DNA of 6,125 nt from Alphaproteobacteria bacterium (lineage in GTDB: Bacteria > Pseudomonadota > Alphaproteobacteria > Rhodobacterales > Rhodobacteraceae). Position numbers and translations under genes: made by a program. The stretch's first letter is position 1; every line of letters begins with the position of its first letter. Where the stretch lies: the NCBI GenBank assembly GCA_003694465.1, contig RFKM01000347.1, positions 1-6,125 of the forward strand, written 5' to 3'. Positions 5,173 through 6,125 of this stretch are shown here, in pieces. Below the pieces are notes generated by a model. It had not been told where the DNA came from, made no database searches, and saw only the letters and a list, made by a program, of their open reading frames with translations.

Positions 5173-5891
5173 TGCGCTTCTTGCTGGTGCATGGATCGGC
5201 CCACGGGGCGTGGTGCTGGCGCGCGCTGACGGCGGCGCTGGCCGATCTGGGGCACCGGGCCGAGGCGCTCGACCTGCCGGGGCGGGGCGATGACCCCGAG
5301 GCCCTTGCCGCGGTGACGCTGGAGGACGACGCGCGGGCGATCCTCGCCCGGCTCGAAACGCCGGCGATCGTCGTCGGCCATTCGGCGGCTGGGTTCGCGA
5401 TCACTCAGGCCGCCGAGATCGACCCGGCGCACATCCTGCGCCTCGTCTATCTCTGCGCCTATGTGCCCCGGCCGGGCATGAGTCTGGCGATGATGCGGCG
5501 GGCATGGCCCGAACAGCCGCTCGCCGGGCGGCTGGTGATGGCTCCCGGCGGCGCGGCCTACCGGTTCGCGCCCGAGGCAATTGCCGAGAACCTCTATGCC
5601 GACTGCCCGCCCGAAGCGGCGGCCGATGCCGCCGGGCGGCTCGTCTGGCAGGCGGTGCGGCCGCAGTCCGAACCCCTGCGCGAAACCGGACGGGTGCGTA
5701 TGGTTCCGCGCAGCTACATCCGCTGCGCCGCCGACAGGACCATCCCGCCGGAGTATCAGGCGCAGATGTCCGCGGGGTTCGGTCCGGAGGATGTATATAC
5801 GCTGCCGTATGGTCACTCCCCCTTCCTGGCCGCGCCGGAGCGGCTGGCCAAGATGCTCGACGAGATTGTCCGCAATGGAGAGAGCCGATGA
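5172..5891 (+). CDS. Alpha/beta hydrolase of the plant-esterase / hydroxynitrile-lyase-like group
   Basis: A 239-aa cytoplasmic alpha/beta hydrolase. It opens with LLVHGSAHGAWCW (4-16), the oxyanion-hole signature of the salicylate methylesterase/hydroxynitrile lyase-like group, followed by ALDLPGRGDD (32-41) and VTLEDD (48-53). The nucleophile elbow is G69-H-S71-A-A-G74. The acid is probably D188 (CAADRTIPP) and the base H215 (YGHSPFLA), completing a triad of Ser71, Asp188 and His215. Bacterial members act on a range of small esters, so no substrate can be named. The start codon overlaps the pcaD stop by one base and no strong Shine-Dalgarno precedes it, so translation is probably coupled. 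Its own stop overlaps the dehydrogenase start by 4 nt. It is too divergent from the preceding PcaD-like protein to be a recent duplicate. Confidence 0.85.
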   Translation: MRFLLVHGSAHGAWCWRALTAALADLGHRAEALDLPGRGDDPEALAAVTLEDDARAILARLETPAIVVGHSAAGFAITQAAEIDPAHILRLVYLCAYVPRPGMSLAMMRRAWPEQPLAGRLVMAPGGAAYRFAPEAIAENLYADCPPEAAADAAGRLVWQAVRPQSEPLRETGRVRMVPRSYIRCAADRTIPPEYQAQMSAGFGPEDVYTLPYGHSPFLAAPERLAKMLDEIVRNGESR

Positions 5892-6125
5892 GAGAGATCC
5901 GCGCCGCCGTGCTGCACGACTTCAACGCCCCGCTGGACATCGAGACCGTCCGGTTGCGCGGGCCGGAGGCGGGGGAGGTGGAAGTCGATATCGCGGCGGT
6001 GGCGATCTGCGGGTCGGACGTCTCCTATCTCGAAGGCGGGTTCCCGACGCCCCTTCCGGCGGTCTTCGGCCACGAGGCGGCCGGGCGGGTGCGCGCTCTC
6101 GGCCCGGGGGTGCGCGGCCTTGCGG
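5888..6125 (+). CDS. Zinc-dependent MDR-family alcohol dehydrogenase, N-terminal fragment (cut by window edge)
   Basis: The first 79 codons of a medium-chain dehydrogenase/reductase; the rest lies beyond the window. Visible hallmarks are the RAAVLHDFNAPLDIE start, AICGSDVSYLEGG with C41 as the first catalytic zinc ligand, and VFGHEAAGRV with H62-E63 as the next ligands, followed by the G-rich turn ALGPGV. Such enzymes oxidise alcohols (or reduce carbonyls) with NAD(P). GGAG at 5877-5880, 7 nt upstream, and the ATGA overlap with the preceding stop fix the start. The second codon is AGA, a rare Arg codon read by the tRNA-Arg in this window. The structural zinc site, cofactor domain and substrate class are not visible. 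Confidence 0.87.
   Translation, partial: MREIRAAVLHDFNAPLDIETVRLRGPEAGEVEVDIAAVAICGSDVSYLEGGFPTPLPAVFGHEAAGRVRALGPGVRGLA

Noticed and set aside
4914..5816. A 300-codon open frame on the minus strand across pcaD and the second hydrolase
   Set aside because: Both sense frames carry full catalytic triads and family motifs. The antisense product is low-complexity and Arg/Gly/Pro-rich, typical of shadow frames in GC-rich DNA.

Overview
The window is GC-rich and tightly packed. Its gene content fits a member of the Alphaproteobacteria, most likely Rhodobacterales/Rhodobacteraceae. Pointers are an AspC/TyrB-type aminotransferase start, an elongated PhnA/YjdM protein, a b561-type diheme cytochrome, a long RTX protein with a serralysin-like C-terminus and type I secretion tail, and a FnrL/FNR-type box. 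The taxonomic call is an inference from family resemblance, since no database search was possible.

Layout. Bases 1-86 (minus strand) hold the first 28 codons of an aspartate/aromatic aminotransferase, divergent from everything else; all other genes read on the plus strand. A 169-aa PhnA/YjdM-type zinc-ribbon protein (233-742) follows. Next is a two-gene unit: a b561-family cytochrome b (827-1318) overlapping by 4 nt a 58-aa two-helix membrane protein (1315-1491). A second 60-aa membrane protein (1576-1758) aligns without gaps to the first and looks like a diverged duplicate. Between the two paralogues lie an FNR-type half-palindrome pair (1499-1512) and a perfect 12-bp inverted repeat (1526-1537 / 1556-1567) whose right arm contains the Shine-Dalgarno of the second paralogue. 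This is the most unusual regulatory layout in the window.

A tRNA-Arg(UCU) gene (1818-1894) precedes a 760-aa secreted-type protein (2029-4311). That protein has seven gapless 57-aa repeats, probably a closed seven-bladed beta-propeller, then a cadherin/VCBS-like domain, an RTX calcium-binding nonapeptide array with a 36-aa higher-order period, and an M10-type C-terminal domain ending in a type I secretion tail. No ABC exporter or adaptor gene is present here, so it is an orphan type I substrate as far as the window shows.

The right end is a translationally coupled catabolic operon. It has a PcaD-type 3-oxoadipate enol-lactonase (4375-5172), a second alpha/beta hydrolase of the plant-esterase/hydroxynitrile-lyase-like group (5172-5891), and the start of a zinc-dependent MDR alcohol dehydrogenase (5888 to the window end). 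Overlaps of 1 and 4 nt suggest the three act on the same substrate or pathway. The usual pca neighbours (pcaC, pcaH, pcaG, pcaB) are not next to pcaD here, so its true substrate is open.

No insertion sequence, CRISPR array, phage gene or rRNA was seen, and no gene-free stretch exceeds 300 bases.
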